A DNA stretch of 64,000 bases from Variovorax sp. PMC12 (GTDB taxonomy: Bacteria > Pseudomonadota > Gammaproteobacteria > Burkholderiales > Burkholderiaceae_C). The notes beneath the pieces were generated by a model. That model saw only the letters and a program-made list of their open reading frames with translations, did not search any database and was not told the origin of the DNA. Both the position numbers and the translations under genes were made by a program. The stretch spans positions 1,623,001 to 1,687,000 of the forward strand of contig NZ_CP027773.1 in assembly GCF_003019815.1 (NCBI RefSeq). Direction: 5' to 3'. This document shows, piece after piece, positions 9,861 to 19,300 of this stretch. Position 1 is the first letter of the stretch, and every line of letters starts with the position of its first letter.

Positions 9861-10454
9861 TTGACGATCCACGCACTCTCCCGATTCAGCCGCCGCAGCG
9901 CCCTGGTGCTGGCCGCCGCACTCACGTTCGCCGCCGCGGGGCATGCTCAGACCGCCTCCCCGCGCGTCAAGCTCGCCACCTCGGCCGGCGACATCGTGGT
10001 CGAACTCGACGCCGCCAAGGCACCGAAGTCGGTGGAGAACTTCCTGCAGTACGTCAAGGACAAGCACTACGACGGCACGGTGTTCCACCGCGTCATCGAC
10101 GGCTTCATGATCCAGGGCGGCGGCTTCACCGCCGACCTGAAGCAGAAGCCCACCCGTGCGCCCATTCCGCTGGAGGCCGGCAACGGCCTGAAGAACGACA
10201 AGTACACCATTGCCATGGCCCGCACCGGCAACCCCGATTCGGCCACCTCGCAGTTCTTCATCAACGTGAAGAACAACGACTCGCTCAACGCACCCAGCCC
10301 CGACGGCTACGGCTACACCGTGTTCGGCAAGGTCGTCTCTGGCACCGACGTGGTCGACAAGATCCGCGCCGTCCAGACCGGCAACAAGGGCGGCATGCAG
10401 AACGTGCCGGTCGAGCCCGTCACCATCAAGTCCGCCACCGTGGTGGCGAAGTAA
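9861..10454 (+). CDS. Periplasmic peptidyl-prolyl cis-trans isomerase (cyclophilin)
   Basis: This 197-residue cyclophilin has a signal peptide (arginine-rich start, hydrophobic ALVLAAALTFAAA, cleavage near AHA-Q). The catalytic core shows VFHRVIDGFMIQGGGF, TIAMARTGNPDSATSQFFIN and GYTVFGKVVSGTDVVD, with the Arg, Phe and Gln residues of the active site. It probably speeds proline isomerisation in the periplasm, like PpiA. The start is TTG, supported by ACGGAG just upstream and by the signal peptide it produces. A cytoplasmic paralogue follows 26 bp downstream. Confidence 0.93.
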   Translation: MTIHALSRFSRRSALVLAAALTFAAAGHAQTASPRVKLATSAGDIVVELDAAKAPKSVENFLQYVKDKHYDGTVFHRVIDGFMIQGGGFTADLKQKPTRAPIPLEAGNGLKNDKYTIAMARTGNPDSATSQFFINVKNNDSLNAPSPDGYGYTVFGKVVSGTDVVDKIRAVQTGNKGGMQNVPVEPVTIKSATVVAK

Positions 10455-10480
10455 TCCGTTTTCCGAAGAAGGAGTCCCTC

Positions 10481-10993
10481 ATGAGCAACCCACAAGTCGA
10501 ACTGCATATCAAGAACTACGGCGTCATCACGCTCGAACTCGACGCCGCCAAGGCGCCCAAGTCGGTCGAGAACTTCGTCTCGTACGTCAAGAAGGGCCAC
10601 TACGACAACACGGTGTTCCACCGCGTGATCCCCGGCTTCATGGTGCAAGGCGGCGGTTTCGAGCCCGGCATGAAGCAAAAGCCCACCGGCGCCGAGATCG
10701 AGAACGAAGCCAACAACGGCCTGAAGAACGACAACTACACCGTCGCCATGGCCCGCACCAGCGCGCCCCACTCGGCCACGGCCCAGTTCTTCATCAACGT
10801 GTCGGACAACGGCTTCCTGAACCACACCGCGCCTTCGGCCCAGGGCTGGGGCTATGCCGTGTTCGGCAAGGTCATTGCCGGCACCGAAGTGGTCGACAAG
10901 ATCAAGGCCGTGAAGACGGGCCGCAAGGGCTTCCATGACGACGTGCCGCTCGAAGACGTCGTGATCGAGAAGGCCGTCGTCACTGCAGAGTGA
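10481..10993 (+). CDS. ppiB: Cytoplasmic peptidyl-prolyl cis-trans isomerase
   Basis: This 170-residue cyclophilin has no signal peptide and is the cytoplasmic partner of the preceding gene. It carries TVFHRVIPGFMVQGGGF, MARTSAPHSATAQFFIN and GYAVFGKVIAGTEVVD. The two proteins share most of their core, including LELDAAKAPKSVENF, which suggests a tandem duplication followed by gain or loss of the export signal. The start has a strong GAAGGAG ribosome site. Confidence 0.95.
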   Translation: MSNPQVELHIKNYGVITLELDAAKAPKSVENFVSYVKKGHYDNTVFHRVIPGFMVQGGGFEPGMKQKPTGAEIENEANNGLKNDNYTVAMARTSAPHSATAQFFINVSDNGFLNHTAPSAQGWGYAVFGKVIAGTEVVDKIKAVKTGRKGFHDDVPLEDVVIEKAVVTAE

Positions 10994-11018
10994 TCGCGAG
11001 CCCCCGGTGGCGGCAGCG

Positions 11019-11780
11019 ATGACGGTGTTCAATGAACTGGTGGCGCCCGCCACCTGGCGCACTGTCGACCTGATCTCCGACCTGCACCTGCAGGCCGGCG
11101 AGCCCGCCACTTTCGAGGCTTGGCAGGGCTACCTGCAGACCACGCCGGCCGACGCGCTGATCATCCTCGGCGACCTGTTCGAAGTATGGGTCGGCGACGA
11201 TGCCGCCGCCCAGCCCGGCTTCGAGGCGCAATGCGCCGAACTGCTGCGCCGCACGGCGCAGCGGCTGCCGGTGTACTTCATGCACGGCAACCGCGACTTC
11301 CTGATCGGCCCCGCACTCGCGGCACGGTGCGGCTTCACGCTGCTCGACGACCCCACGGTGCTGGTGCTGCATGGCCAGCGATGGCTGCTGAGCCACGGCG
11401 ACGCCCTCTGCCTCGAAGACACCGACTACCTCAAGTTCCGCGCCCAGGTGCGCACGCCCGCGTGGCAGGCCGCGTTTCTCGCGCGCCCGCTCGAGGAGCG
11501 CCGTGCGCTCGCGCGTTCGATGCGGGTGCAGAGCGAAGACCGCAAGCGCGATCCCTCCGTCGTCTGGGCCGACGTCGACACCGCCGCCGCGCGCCAATGG
11601 CTGCGGCAGGCCCAGGCCCACACGCTGGTGCACGGCCACACGCACCGCCCCGCCGACCACGACCTGGGCGAAGGCATGCGCCGCATCGTGCTGAGCGACT
11701 GGGACGCAGCCGCGCATCCGCCGCGCGCGCAATTGCTCTGTCTTTCCCCCGCCGGCGCCCAGCGCGTCGACCTGCGCTAG
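11019..11780 (+). CDS. lpxH: UDP-2,3-diacylglucosamine diphosphatase
   Basis: This metallophosphoesterase of about 253 residues hydrolyses UDP-2,3-diacylglucosamine to lipid X in lipid A synthesis, at the inner face of the cytoplasmic membrane. The five metal-binding blocks are in order: SDLHL, GDLFEVWVGDD, GNRDF, LSHGD and HGHTHRP. The ATG at 11019 is preferred; a GTG four codons upstream (11007) is possible. Neither has a strong ribosome site. It follows ppiB closely and is probably co-transcribed. Confidence 0.94.
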   Translation: MTVFNELVAPATWRTVDLISDLHLQAGEPATFEAWQGYLQTTPADALIILGDLFEVWVGDDAAAQPGFEAQCAELLRRTAQRLPVYFMHGNRDFLIGPALAARCGFTLLDDPTVLVLHGQRWLLSHGDALCLEDTDYLKFRAQVRTPAWQAAFLARPLEERRALARSMRVQSEDRKRDPSVVWADVDTAAARQWLRQAQAHTLVHGHTHRPADHDLGEGMRRIVLSDWDAAAHPPRAQLLCLSPAGAQRVDLR

Positions 11781-11797
11781 CCGCGCCGCCGCCGCCG

Positions 11798-12601
11798 ATG
11801 TTCAAGTGGCTGCGCCGGTTGCGCGCCCTGCCCCCGATTCCCGATGCCGCATGGCAGGCGGTGCTCATGCGCTACGCCTTCCTCGCCGATCGCCCCGCCG
11901 CCGACCTGCAAAGGCTGCGCGCCCTCACCGCCGAGTTCCTGCGCGACAAGGAATTCCACGGCGCCCGCAACTTCAGCATCACCAATGAGGTGGCGCTGGC
12001 CATCGCCGCGCAGGCCGTGCTGCCGGTGCTGCATCTCAAGGGCGGCCTGGCCTGGTACGACGACTTCGTCGGCATCGTGGTGCACCGCTCCGAGGTCGTG
12101 GCCCGCCGCAAGGTGGTCGACGACGCGCAGGTCGTGCACGAGTACAACGAAGTCGTGGCCGGCGAGGCCATGGACCGCGGCCCCGTCATGCTGAGCTGGG
12201 ACGACGTGCTCGCGAGCAGCATCACCTCGGACCGCGGCTACAACGTCGTGATCCACGAGTTCGCCCACAAGATCGACATGCGCAACGGCGACGCCAACGG
12301 CTGCCCGCCGCTGCCCGCCGGCTTTGCCGGCAAGCGCAGTGCGCGCGAGGCCCGCGCGGCGTGGATGGCCGTGATGAAGCCCGCCTACGAAGACTTCCGC
12401 GAAAAAACCATCCTGGCCGAACGCTTCGGCGCCGAGCCACCCTGGCTCGACGCCTACGGGGCGACATCGATCAGCGAGTTCTTCGCGGTCGCCTGCGAGG
12501 CCTATTTCGTGAACCGCCCGAATTTCAGCCGGGACTTCCCCGAAGTGCTCGCGATCTTCGATGAATTCTTTCTGCCTAAAAGGCCCCAATCCCAAGCCTG
12601 A
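11798..12601 (+). CDS. mtfA: MtfA-type zinc peptidase
   Basis: This 267-residue protein belongs to the MtfA family (peptidase M90). In E. coli MtfA binds the glucose repressor Mlc and has aminopeptidase activity. The zinc motif HEFAHKID contains His153, Glu154 and His157. The downstream EFFAVACEAYF supplies the third ligand region. The N-terminus MFKWLRRLRALPPIPDAAW is typical. It follows lpxH by 17 bp. Whether an Mlc-like partner exists here cannot be told from the window. Confidence 0.92.
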   Translation: MFKWLRRLRALPPIPDAAWQAVLMRYAFLADRPAADLQRLRALTAEFLRDKEFHGARNFSITNEVALAIAAQAVLPVLHLKGGLAWYDDFVGIVVHRSEVVARRKVVDDAQVVHEYNEVVAGEAMDRGPVMLSWDDVLASSITSDRGYNVVIHEFAHKIDMRNGDANGCPPLPAGFAGKRSAREARAAWMAVMKPAYEDFREKTILAERFGAEPPWLDAYGATSISEFFAVACEAYFVNRPNFSRDFPEVLAIFDEFFLPKRPQSQA

Positions 12602-12610
12602 TCTCGATTG

Positions 12611-12630
12611 CTTGCTATTTATTTGATAGC
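12611..12630 (-). repeat. Dispersed 20-bp repeat, copy 1
   Basis: The minus strand reads GCTATCAAATAAATAGCAAG, an imperfect inverted repeat (GCTAT...ATAGC). A second copy with 17 of 20 identical bases lies at 34779-34798 inside ybgC. The AT-rich element contrasts sharply with its surroundings. It lies in the leader of the DUF3592 gene. Confidence 0.6.
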
Positions 12631-12682
12631 GCTCCAGCCTTTACCATTGACGGGTTATCAACTCGCAAAAAAGGTAAACAAC

Positions 12683-13279
12683 ATGAGGGATTGGCTCTAT
12701 CAACTCACTGGCAAGGCATGGCTCGCGCTGGTGATCGGCATCGGGATTCTGGGGTGGGCGGGCTACGCGCAATTCAAGGCCAACGCTGACACGCACGGCA
12801 CCGCGGTCGAAGACCTGGTGGCCAGGAGCGGCACCATCGTCAGCGGCAGCGAAATCACGGAAACCACCAAGCGCCGGCGCGGCGGCAGCACCACGCGCCA
12901 TTACTTCGTGCTCGATGCCAAGCTGGCCGACGGCAGCACCGAGAAATGGCGCGTGGACTACGCGGTCGGCCGCAGCAAGCTCGAGCCGCTGATCGACGAA
13001 GCAGTCGACGTACGCGTCGATCCCTCGGACAACAACCTCGTCTACGAGGTCAAGCTCAAGGGCCAGCCCGTGGTGTCGCTGGCCGATGTGCAGAAGATCA
13101 TGGAAAACAAGGACAAGGCAGCCGCATCCAGCGCCACCGACAAGGGCACGCTGATCGTCGGCGCCGTTGCCCTGCTGCTGGGCATTGGCGGACTGCTCCT
13201 CCGGCGCCGCATCGCCAGCGGCCATGCGGCCGAACAGGCGGCGGCGGTGCAGACGCCAGTGATCGGCGAGAAAGTCTGA
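12683..13279 (+). CDS. DUF3592 membrane protein
   Basis: This 198-residue protein has an N-terminal membrane helix (about 13-34), then a soluble beta-rich domain with the arginine-rich KRRRGGSTTRHYFVLDAK segment and VRVDPSDNN. A second helix near the C-terminus (LIVGAVALLLGIGGLLL) is followed by basic residues. This order matches DUF3592. The function is unknown. The ATG was chosen over an upstream alternative start because that would fall inside the dispersed repeat. A bidirectional terminator follows. Confidence 0.8.
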   Translation: MRDWLYQLTGKAWLALVIGIGILGWAGYAQFKANADTHGTAVEDLVARSGTIVSGSEITETTKRRRGGSTTRHYFVLDAKLADGSTEKWRVDYAVGRSKLEPLIDEAVDVRVDPSDNNLVYEVKLKGQPVVSLADVQKIMENKDKAAASSATDKGTLIVGAVALLLGIGGLLLRRRIASGHAAEQAAAVQTPVIGEKV

Positions 13280-13309
13280 CCCTCCCCCTGTCTGGCTCGC
13301 AGCCCAATG

Positions 13310-13336
13310 AAAAAGACGCCCGAGGGCGTCTTTTTT
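13310..13336. terminator. Bidirectional rho-independent terminator
   Basis: GACGCCC-GA-GGGCGTC is flanked by A-run on the left and T-run on the right, so it can end transcripts from both the DUF3592 gene (plus) and the DUF349 gene (minus). Confidence 0.9.
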
Positions 13337-13360
13337 CATGGCCGAAAGAAAAGGCCGGCC

Positions 13361-16192
13361 TTACTTGCGCAGCAGTGCCTTCAGCGCATTCTGCAGGCGG
13401 CGGGCGCTCGCGGCGTCGTGCGCGGCGGCCAGCACCTTGCCGGCATCCTGGCCCCAGGTCTGGGCCGGCGCCGGATCGCCGCGCTTCGTCAGCAGCTTGA
13501 GCTGCAGCGCACGGCGTGCGTCGAGCTGCTCGGCGGGCGTCGGCACTTCGGCTGCCATTTCGAGGCGCAACAGCGCTTCGGCGGCATCGCTGGCGGCAGC
13601 GGTCGGCGCGGAGCCGATGGCCTGCGACCAGCCGGTGCGCACCGCCGGCGTCACCGCGCGGCCCAGTTCCTGGACGCTCGGCAGACGCGCCGCATCGCGC
13701 TGCTCCCAGGCGCCGAGCACCTGCGTCAGGGCTTCGCCGTGCGCCTGGGCGGCAAGCTTGCGCAGCGCCATGTCGGCGCGCTCGAGCGCTTCGCGCTGGG
13801 CGCGGAAGGCCGCGTCGCCGAGGCGCGGGCCGCGATCTTCACGCGGCGGACGGTCGCCGAAGCGGCCGCCAGGGGCGCCGCGATCACCGCGGTCACCGGA
13901 ACGCGGCGCGCCGCGGTCGCCACCGGGGCGACCCGGGCCGCCCGCACCCGGCCGGCCGGCATCGCGCCGGTCACCGAAGCGGCCGCCGGCACCGCGAGCG
14001 GCGGGTGCCGCCTCGGCCTTCTTGCTGCTCGGACGGTCGTCGCCGCGCATGGCCACCACCGGCTTGGGAGCGGGCTTCGCCGCGGCGGCAGGGGCTTGCG
14101 CAGCGGCGTCGGTGCGTGCCGATGCATCGGCGCCATCGGCGGGCGCCACCAGATCGGCCGAAGCAGCGGGCGCCTCGGTGTGCGTGCCGGGCGAGGCTTC
14201 CGCGTCGCTCGGGCTGGGTGCCTGTTCGGCGCTCTCGCCGAATTCGGCGGCGGCCTGGCCCGGAGCCACGACCTCGGTCGCGCCGACCGACGGGCCGTCG
14301 CTCGCGGCGGCTGCCTGCTCGGCCTTTGGAGCCGGCGGCGGGGCTTCGCCGCGCAGCGCCGCTTCCAGGCGGGCGATGGCGGCGCGGATCTTCTGCACGT
14401 CGCCGCCGGCGTTGGCGGCATCGAGCGCCTTCGAGGCGTCGAGAACATGGCGGTCGTGCTCGCTCATGGCGGCCGACGCCTTTTCGCGCTCGGCCGTCTT
14501 GCGGTTGAAAGCCTCGTCGATGGGCGCGCGGAAAGCGTCCCACAGCTTCTGTTCGTGGCGGCGGTCGAGCGGCACGCTCTGCGCCTCGGCCTGCCAGCGC
14601 TGCTGCAGCGCCTTGACGGCGTCGATGCGCAGCATCGGCTGGGCGCCGAGCTCGGTCGCCTCGGCGATCATGGCCTGGCGGCGCTCGACGCTCGCCTTCT
14701 GCGCGGTCTCGAACGGTGCGCGGGCGGCGCCGAAGGCTTCGTTCCATTGCGGCTGCAGCTCGGCGAACACCTTCTCGCCCACATGGCCGGCATCGCGCCA
14801 GCGGTCGGCGAACTGGTGCAGCGCCCGGTTGTGGGCCTTCAGATCGGTGGCGCCGGCGTGTTCCGCCGCCCAGGCCTTGACCTCTTCGATCAGCGCCACG
14901 CGATGGGCGCGGTGCTCGGCGGCGTCGGCGCGAACCTTCTCCAGCCAGGCCTCGACCACCTTGTGGGCCTCGTTGCAGGCTTCGTCGAAGCGCTTCCACA
15001 GCGCGTGGTTCGGCACGCCGCCCTGGTCGGCCTGCTTCCACTGGTCGCGCAGGGCGCGCAGCGTTTCCTGCATCTTGCGGCCGCCGAGGGCCTGGCCTTC
15101 GGGACGCTTGAGCAGGCCTTCGGCCTTGGCGACGAGGTCTTCGCGGACCTTGTCGGCGCTCCAGCGCTGCCAGCCTTCGAGTTCGCCGGCGGCCACGAGC
15201 GCGGCATGCACGCGGGCTTCGAGCGGCGCCTCGACCAGCTTTCCGTGTTCCTTGAGCACGGCGCGCAGCGCGGCTGCGGCGCCGGCGCTGGCCTTGCCGT
15301 GGCCTTCGGCGGTTTCCTGCTCGAGCTTGGCGAGCGCGGCCTGCACCGCGTCTTGGGCGGCGGCGCGCACGGCCGGATCGACCTTGGGCGCGGCAGGGCG
15401 TGCCGGAGCGGCCACCTTGGGAGCCAGGACTTCACCGCGCGCGGCGCGCAGTTCGTCGGCCCACACGGGCACCGGCGGCAGCGGCGCCGCTGCGTCGGCG
15501 GAGGCGGCAATGGCCAGGGCCAACGCGCTATGGAAGGAATCGGACACCACCAGCAGCTGCGACTTCGACGATTCGAGTTGCGGCGCGAACTTGGCGTCCA
15601 GGCTGGTCCAGTTGGCATCGCCGGTGATTTCGGTCGCCTGCTGCTGCCAGTGGGCCACGTCGGCGCGCAGCGATTCCTCGGCGGCCTGGGCGTCCTGCCA
15701 GCCCTTGGTCGACAGCACTTCGAAGCGCTGGGCCAGCAGCACTGCGGCTTCGCGGTGCACCTGCGCGCGGTGCTGCAGGTCTTCGATGCCCTTGACGCGC
15801 TCCGCCAGCTTGAGCTTCAGGCCGGCCAGCGGTTCGCGCGACAGCGGTGCGCCGGCCTTGGCGGCGTCACGCTGCCACGCCAGCGCGTCCGCGATGTTGA
15901 GCTTGGACTGTGCAAGCAGCGCCTCGGCCTTCTGCGCCCATTCGGCGGCGATGGCCTCCTGGCCCTTGGCGCGCTTGAGTTCGTCGAGTTTTTCGCGCAG
16001 CAGGCGTGCAGCGCCCTTGTCGCGTCCGCTCAGCTCCTTGAAGACCTCCTGCATCTGCTCGGGCGCGGGGTTGCCAGCGAGCCAGTCGCGGATGCGCGCG
16101 GCGCGCTCGCCGGAAGTCGGCGCGGTGAAGGCGCCGCCGGTCAGCGTGTCGAGGGCCTGAATGTCGTGTGGCTTGGAAGAAGTAGAGGTCAC
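13361..16192 (-). CDS. DUF349 repeat protein with Gly/Arg-rich tract
   Basis: This protein of about 943 residues is made of repeated helical DUF349 units, seen as recurring W-K/R-x-A patterns (e.g. LRDQWKQADQGGVPN, LHQFADRWRDAGHVG, LQQRWQAEAQSVP). A Pro/Ala-rich linker lies near the middle to late part. A low-complexity tract of RGG/GGRFGDR-type repeats then occurs (about residues 735-800), ahead of a conserved C-terminal helical region. No enzyme motif is seen; the function is unknown. The start is taken as GTG at 16192; a GTG 25 codons upstream is also open. A promoter candidate and a hairpin lie in the leader. Long open frames on the opposite strand are composition artefacts. Confidence 0.85.
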   Translation of the reverse strand: MTSTSSKPHDIQALDTLTGGAFTAPTSGERAARIRDWLAGNPAPEQMQEVFKELSGRDKGAARLLREKLDELKRAKGQEAIAAEWAQKAEALLAQSKLNIADALAWQRDAAKAGAPLSREPLAGLKLKLAERVKGIEDLQHRAQVHREAAVLLAQRFEVLSTKGWQDAQAAEESLRADVAHWQQQATEITGDANWTSLDAKFAPQLESSKSQLLVVSDSFHSALALAIAASADAAAPLPPVPVWADELRAARGEVLAPKVAAPARPAAPKVDPAVRAAAQDAVQAALAKLEQETAEGHGKASAGAAAALRAVLKEHGKLVEAPLEARVHAALVAAGELEGWQRWSADKVREDLVAKAEGLLKRPEGQALGGRKMQETLRALRDQWKQADQGGVPNHALWKRFDEACNEAHKVVEAWLEKVRADAAEHRAHRVALIEEVKAWAAEHAGATDLKAHNRALHQFADRWRDAGHVGEKVFAELQPQWNEAFGAARAPFETAQKASVERRQAMIAEATELGAQPMLRIDAVKALQQRWQAEAQSVPLDRRHEQKLWDAFRAPIDEAFNRKTAEREKASAAMSEHDRHVLDASKALDAANAGGDVQKIRAAIARLEAALRGEAPPPAPKAEQAAAASDGPSVGATEVVAPGQAAAEFGESAEQAPSPSDAEASPGTHTEAPAASADLVAPADGADASARTDAAAQAPAAAAKPAPKPVVAMRGDDRPSSKKAEAAPAARGAGGRFGDRRDAGRPGAGGPGRPGGDRGAPRSGDRGDRGAPGGRFGDRPPREDRGPRLGDAAFRAQREALERADMALRKLAAQAHGEALTQVLGAWEQRDAARLPSVQELGRAVTPAVRTGWSQAIGSAPTAAASDAAEALLRLEMAAEVPTPAEQLDARRALQLKLLTKRGDPAPAQTWGQDAGKVLAAAHDAASARRLQNALKALLRK

Positions 16193-16227
16193 TGCGCGAA
16201 ATCGTTGTCTTAGTAGAGAAAGCGAAG

Positions 16228-16247
16228 GCGCCGGCAAAGGCCGGCGC
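16228..16247 (-). terminator. GC-rich hairpin in DUF349 leader
   Basis: GCGCCGGC and GCCGGCGC form a perfect 8-bp stem with a 4-nt loop. On the minus strand it is followed by CTTCGCTTTCTCT, which is pyrimidine-rich but not a true T-run. It could end DUF748 transcripts or act as an attenuator before DUF349. Confidence 0.45.
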
Positions 16248-16343
16248 ACATCGACATTTTCACCCACTTGCGGCCGGCCGCCGAATTCCGCCCTGGAAAC
16301 GTGGCGAGCCCGGGGTTGCTGGCTGGGAGATTGACGGACTACA

Positions 16344-16371
16344 TATATAGCAAGCCGTGGAGAAAAACCAA
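16344..16371 (-). promoter_or_regulatory. Candidate sigma-70 promoter for DUF349 gene
   Basis: On the minus strand TTGGTT and TATATA are separated by 16 bp, in an AT-rich patch between DUF748 and DUF349. The transcript would start near 16337 and contain the hairpin at 16228-16247. Confidence 0.5.
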
Positions 16372-16393
16372 GTCCCGAAGCGCTTGCGCCGCG

Positions 16394-19300
16394 TCACTTC
16401 ATGGTGAGGCTGAGCTCGGCGCCCGGCTTCCAGTCGGCGCCGCTGGCGGTGGTGCGCACCGCGCCCAGGAACAGGCGCTCGCTCGGCACGCTCTTCGCAA
16501 GCAGGTAGTCGCGCACGGCCGCGCCGCGCTCGACCGCCAGCTGCCGCATCGACTCCTCGTCGACCGGCACGCTCGCGAACAGCAGGTTTTCCATGTCCTT
16601 GAGCGGCAGGTCCTTGGCAAGGCCGACGAGATTGCGCGGCTTCGTGATGTCCGCGCGCTTGTAGACGGCGGTCAGCAGCTCGGGGTATTCGGCATCGGTG
16701 ACGGGCGGCACGTCGGTGCCGGCCTGGCCGCCGCGCACCGCGACGCGGCGCTTCTCCGCCAGGGTCAGCTGGCGCACGCGCTGGCGCTGGTAGGCGTCGC
16801 GCTCCTTTTCGAGGCTGGCGGTGCCCGCGACCGTCATCTGCAGCGTGGGCCGGTCGGTCAGGGCCTTCGCGACCTTGTCCAGGCTTTCCTTGGCGGCGGC
16901 GCTCAGGTCCGAGCTGCCGGCGTCGAAGGTGATGGCGCTCGACTCGCCGCTGCCGCCGCCCAGGCCACCGGTCAGCAAACTGAACGGCGCGGTCACGGCC
17001 TTGACGATCAGGTTGACCACCGCCTTCCAGATGAGCGGGCCGACGCTGAACTGCGGGTCGTTGAGCGAGCCGCTCAGCGGCAGGTCGACGTCGATCACGC
17101 CGTTGCGGTCGGCCAGCAGGGCCACCGCCAGCTTCACCGGCAGGCTGGCGGGCGCGCCCGCCACTTCGTCGCCGAACTGCAGCTGGTTGAGCACCAGCTT
17201 GTTGGTGGCCGTGAGCTGGCCGTCGGCCGCCACCTTGTAGTTGACGTCCATGCTCATCTTGCCGCGCTCGATGCCGTGGCCGGCGTAGCGCACCGAGTAC
17301 GGCGACAGCGGCGCGAGGTCGAGGTCGCGCATCTTGGCGGTGATGTCGAGTTCGAGCGGCTTGACCAGCGGATTGAGCTTGCCGGTGATTTCCAGTGCCG
17401 CGGTCTGCTGCGCCTTGCCGCGCAGTTCGAGGTCGGCCAGCGCGGGCCGTCCGCCCTCGCCCTTCGGCGGATTGGACGAGAACGAACTGAGCTTGCCGGT
17501 CAGCTCGCTGAGGTCGGCCGAGTAGTTGGGCTTGACGAACAGGTCAGTGAAGTCGATCTTGCCGTGCACCAGGCTCATCGGGCCGAAGTTGATGACCGGC
17601 GCCAGGCCCGTATCGACCGCTGCCGACGCTGCCGGCGCCGCGGCGATTGCCGCCGGCCTGGCGGGTTCGGGCGCGCCGCCGACCATTTCCTCGGCCGATA
17701 CCGAGCGACCTGCGGGCTTCTGCGCCGCCGCCCGGGCCGCCGTTGTGGTGGTGGTCGTTCCGCCCGGCCCCTTGCGGGTGCTGGCCTCGCCGGCCGCGGC
17801 GGCCGCGGCGTTGGCTTCCGCCTCGCCCTTCTTGGTAAGGCTCAGCAGGTTCAGCCGGCCGGTCGGGTCGACGATCACGCGGGCGAAGAAGTCCGTCAGC
17901 GTGGTCTCGCGCACATCGACCGCCGGGGCCGTGTTTGGCGCCATGCTGACTTGCAGGCCGCGCAGGCTCAGCGTCTTCCAGCTCAGCAACTGGTTGTTGT
18001 TGCGGTCGAAGCCCGGCGACTGCGTGAGAGAAATGCTGTTGGCCCGGAAGTCGTCGAGCGCGGAATCGCCGGCCAGCTTGATGCTCATGCCGGCAGGCGT
18101 GGCCGCGTAGCGCACGGTGCCGCGATAGCTCGCGAAGGCGCGGCGGATGTCGACGTTGAGCGCGTCGGCGTAGTAGGCCTTGAAGGCATGCGCCGGGAAC
18201 GACGCCACCTCGAGCCGCCCCTCGGCCGCCAGCGGCTTGAGCACGACGTTGCCCCTGTAGTCGAAGCGCCCCGGCTCGGAGCGCCCGGAGCCGATGCGGC
18301 CCGACACTTCCAGCGGCGAAGTGGCGTTCGTTTCGGGGGCGAGCTTCTGGGCGAGCAGCTTGAACGCGGTGACTTCGATCGTCACCGGGGTCGCGGAAGC
18401 CTTGTCTGAATAAGAGAGCGCCCCGTTGTCGACGGCCAGCTTGCCGATGGTCAGCGCCCAGGGCTTGGTGTTGGCGCCGGGCTGCGGCGCCTCGGCGGCG
18501 GCGGGCTTCGGCGCCGCCACCTTGGCTTCGGCTTCCTTGGCGCCGTCGCCGGCCGGCGTCTTGAGCCAGCGCTCGAACATCCAGCGCTTCTCGTTGTCGC
18601 GCTCGATGCGCACCTTGGGATTGGTGGCGGTGAACGAAGCCACGTTCAGCGTGTGGTTCGTCATGTCGGCCTCGGCGTCGACCAGCTCGAAGCGCCCGAC
18701 GCTGGCCAGCGCGGTCTTGGCCTGCGTCAGCGCGAGCCCGTCCGCGGCCAGGCGGCGGGCCTTGAACTTGAGGTTGGGCTGGGCCCAGGCGATGTCGATC
18801 TGGCCGCTGAGCTTGCCGTCGAGCGTGGGCTCCAGGCTCTGCGCCAGATAAGGCGCGGCCAGCGACAGCGGCAGCGCATCGACCTCGGTTTCCACGTTGG
18901 CCACCTTGTCGGTGGCGCTGCCCTTGAACTTGAGCGAGGCGCCGGCAATGGCGGTGCTGCCGTTGAACTGGGCCGGCTTGTCCATGGGCCAGGTGACGCC
19001 GGTGACATCGAATCCGAGTTCGGTCACGTCGATGGCCGCGGCGGGTTTGACTGTTTCGTCGCGCCAGCCGATACGGCCGCCGCTCAGCGCGAACTTGTCG
19101 ACCTGCACCTTCAGCACCGGCTTCTCGGCCGGCTGGCCGGCTGGCGGGTTCGCGGGCGCCGCCGGAAGGGGCGCGGCCTTTTCGGTCGCGCCGGTGGCGG
19201 GGTCGGTGGCCAGCAGGTTGAGCTGGCCGGCGGCGTCGCGCGCCACCGCCAGCTGCGGATTGACCAGCGCGATCTCGCTCAGGTGGAACACCGACTCCAG

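Noticed and set aside
13307..16213. Very long open frames opposite the DUF349 gene
   Set aside because: They mirror an Ala-rich, GC-biased gene; the translated products are low-complexity Arg/Gly/Ala/Leu with no start signal or motif. The same applies opposite dnaE (39023-42919), DUF748 and bglX.
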